This document shows, in pieces, positions 41,358 to 41,966 of a stretch of DNA of 41,966 nucleotides; the first letter of the stretch is position 1, and each line of letters starts with the position of its first letter. A program made the translations under genes and the position numbers. The stretch is from contig NRSV01000128.1 of assembly GCA_002286855.1 (NCBI GenBank), positions 1-41,966 on the forward strand, in the 5' to 3' direction. The DNA comes from Bipolaris cookei. Its lineage: Eukaryota > Ascomycota > Dothideomycetes > Pleosporales > Pleosporaceae. A model generated the notes under the pieces. The model was not told the DNA's origin, ran no database searches, and worked only from the letters and a program-made list of their open reading frames with translations.

Positions 41358-41398
41358 ATACAGTAGCGTCGATTATCTCCCTACTTGAGTACAGTCGC

Positions 41399-41761
41399 CT
41401 CTATCTAGCTAGCGTACACTCGCTTCCTCTCATTTGGTACAGTGATTAGCGATTGCGGCTGCACCTCCGCAGGCGACATCTCAAAAGCCCGGTCATCATA
41501 AGATTGAGAACTAACCAATCAAATCGATTGGTCTGTGGCTGACTTCTTATGCTAAGCTATAAACGGAAGGTGGGGCTGTCCAAAACCGCTGCGCCGCCAT
41601 GTGGATGGATGAAACCGCAATCGCTAATCGCTGTATCGCTGTCGGACGTTCCAAGGCCGATATACTCGTGGAGTGTATGGACAGTGACGTAGCTCTGATC
41701 TGAGGAGTGTACCACCTTTTGGCAAGCGAGTGTATGAGAATAGATCTGCTTCAAAACATAC
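41399..41761. other. Spacer between two head-to-head LINE copies, with a MITE
   Basis: About 360 bp, over half of it the MITE at 41440-41633. No genes. The motif AAGCGAGTGTA occurs near both LINE 5' ends in opposite orientation. Confidence 0.6.
41440..41633. mobile_element. 194-bp MITE, second intact copy
   Basis: Exactly the same length as the BTB-inserted copy. It has the same CAGTGATTAGCGATTGCGG terminus, an inverted partner CCGCAATCGCTAATCGCTG, and TA on both sides (41438-41439, 41634-41635). The interior is clearly related with many substitutions, so the two copies are not recent duplicates. Confidence 0.9.
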
Positions 41762-41966
41762 ACTAGACGGCGACTGGAATTCTGCAAGCGAGTGTAACGA
41801 GCAAGAAGACTGTATATGCCCAGGAGTTTGCGATCTGGACGCGTGGGAGAGATGGCCATCTCGACCCCTGAACGCGACCGCGACCGCGACCGCGAAGCGA
41901 CATCCCTGCCAACCGAGCTACCAGCACCACTAAAGAGGCGCGCAAGAAACACTATCGAGCAAAACG
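41762..41966 (+). mobile_element. LINE copy 3, 5' end, truncated by window edge
   Basis: On the plus strand, facing away from copy 2. From 41811 (CTGTATATGCCCAGGAGTTT region) it is nearly identical to the 5' part of copies 1 and 2. ORF1 starts at 41816 and stays open to the window end for 50 codons, including the Arg-Asp repeat. Upstream, 41769-41810 shows patchy similarity to the copy 2 leader (GGCGACTG; AAGCGAGTGTA), so a divergent 5' UTR is present. Confidence 0.85.

Larger units (their letters stand above)
35957..41398 (-). mobile_element. LINE (Tad1/I-like), copy 2
   Basis: About 5.4 kb, same orientation as copy 1 and collinear with it from the (TG)n 3' tail through the 5' UTR, with many point differences. 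It contains the 211 nt that copy 1 lacks. Part of the 3' UTR (about 36250-36300) differs completely from copy 1 (about 13150-13218). The 5' border may extend a little further, to about 41439, since the AAGCGAGTGTA motif there also precedes the third copy. Confidence 0.92.

Overview
The window looks like nuclear DNA of a filamentous ascomycete (Pezizomycotina, most likely Dothideomycetes). Genes have short 45-55 nt introns with GT..AG ends and CTAAC-like branch points. Protein families are typical of that group: a Tad1/I-like LINE, a pogo/Fot-type transposon, Pif1 helicase, Sso-type syntaxin and fungal BTB proteins. The class is an inference from gene style; no marker gene settles it.

Region 1 (1-3000) is the most interesting. 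A clear viperin (RSAD2) homologue runs leftward and faces, across a 191-bp shared promoter, a UMP-CMP-kinase-like gene running rightward. A CYTH/thiamine-triphosphatase-like triphosphate-tunnel protein follows. Viperin converts CTP to the chain terminator ddhCTP. In vertebrates its gene neighbours CMPK2, which feeds it CTP. The same pairing here, with an added triphosphate-handling enzyme, suggests a compact nucleotide-based antiviral locus. An F-box fragment lies at the left edge.

Region 2 (3900-9300) carries a small cysteine-rich secreted protein, a three-exon gene with DXO/Rai1-like acidic motifs (a family I remember being labelled geranylgeranyl pyrophosphate synthetase without that motif), and a Pif1-family helicase fused to an RNase H1 N-terminal hybrid-binding domain and carrying a four-cysteine insert.

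Region 3 (9300-12250) holds a BTB/POZ gene broken by a 194-bp Tc1/mariner-type MITE. The MITE family has an equal-length copy near the right end and a decayed copy at 9840.

Region 4 (12857-18109) is a near full-length LINE with ORF1 (three zinc knuckles) and ORF2 (AP endonuclease, RT, decayed RNase H). It contains a single N that hides about 210 missing bases. A second copy (35957-41398) lies in the same orientation, and a third begins at the right edge in the opposite orientation.

Region 5 (19500-28200) has a syntaxin, a fungal-rhodopsin-like fragment, a fused patch of transposon relics, an unknown acidic coiled-coil-like protein and a DEDDy 3'-5' exonuclease.

Region 6 (28500-33300) has a zinc-knuckle ORF, a complete pogo-type transposon with TA target duplications and TIRs of about 100 bp, and a frameshifted unknown gene beside it. 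The LINE copy 2 and the pogo element are both inactivated almost purely by Gln-to-stop changes, as expected from C-to-T mutation at CpA (mild RIP). The rest is non-coding sequence with small dispersed repeats.
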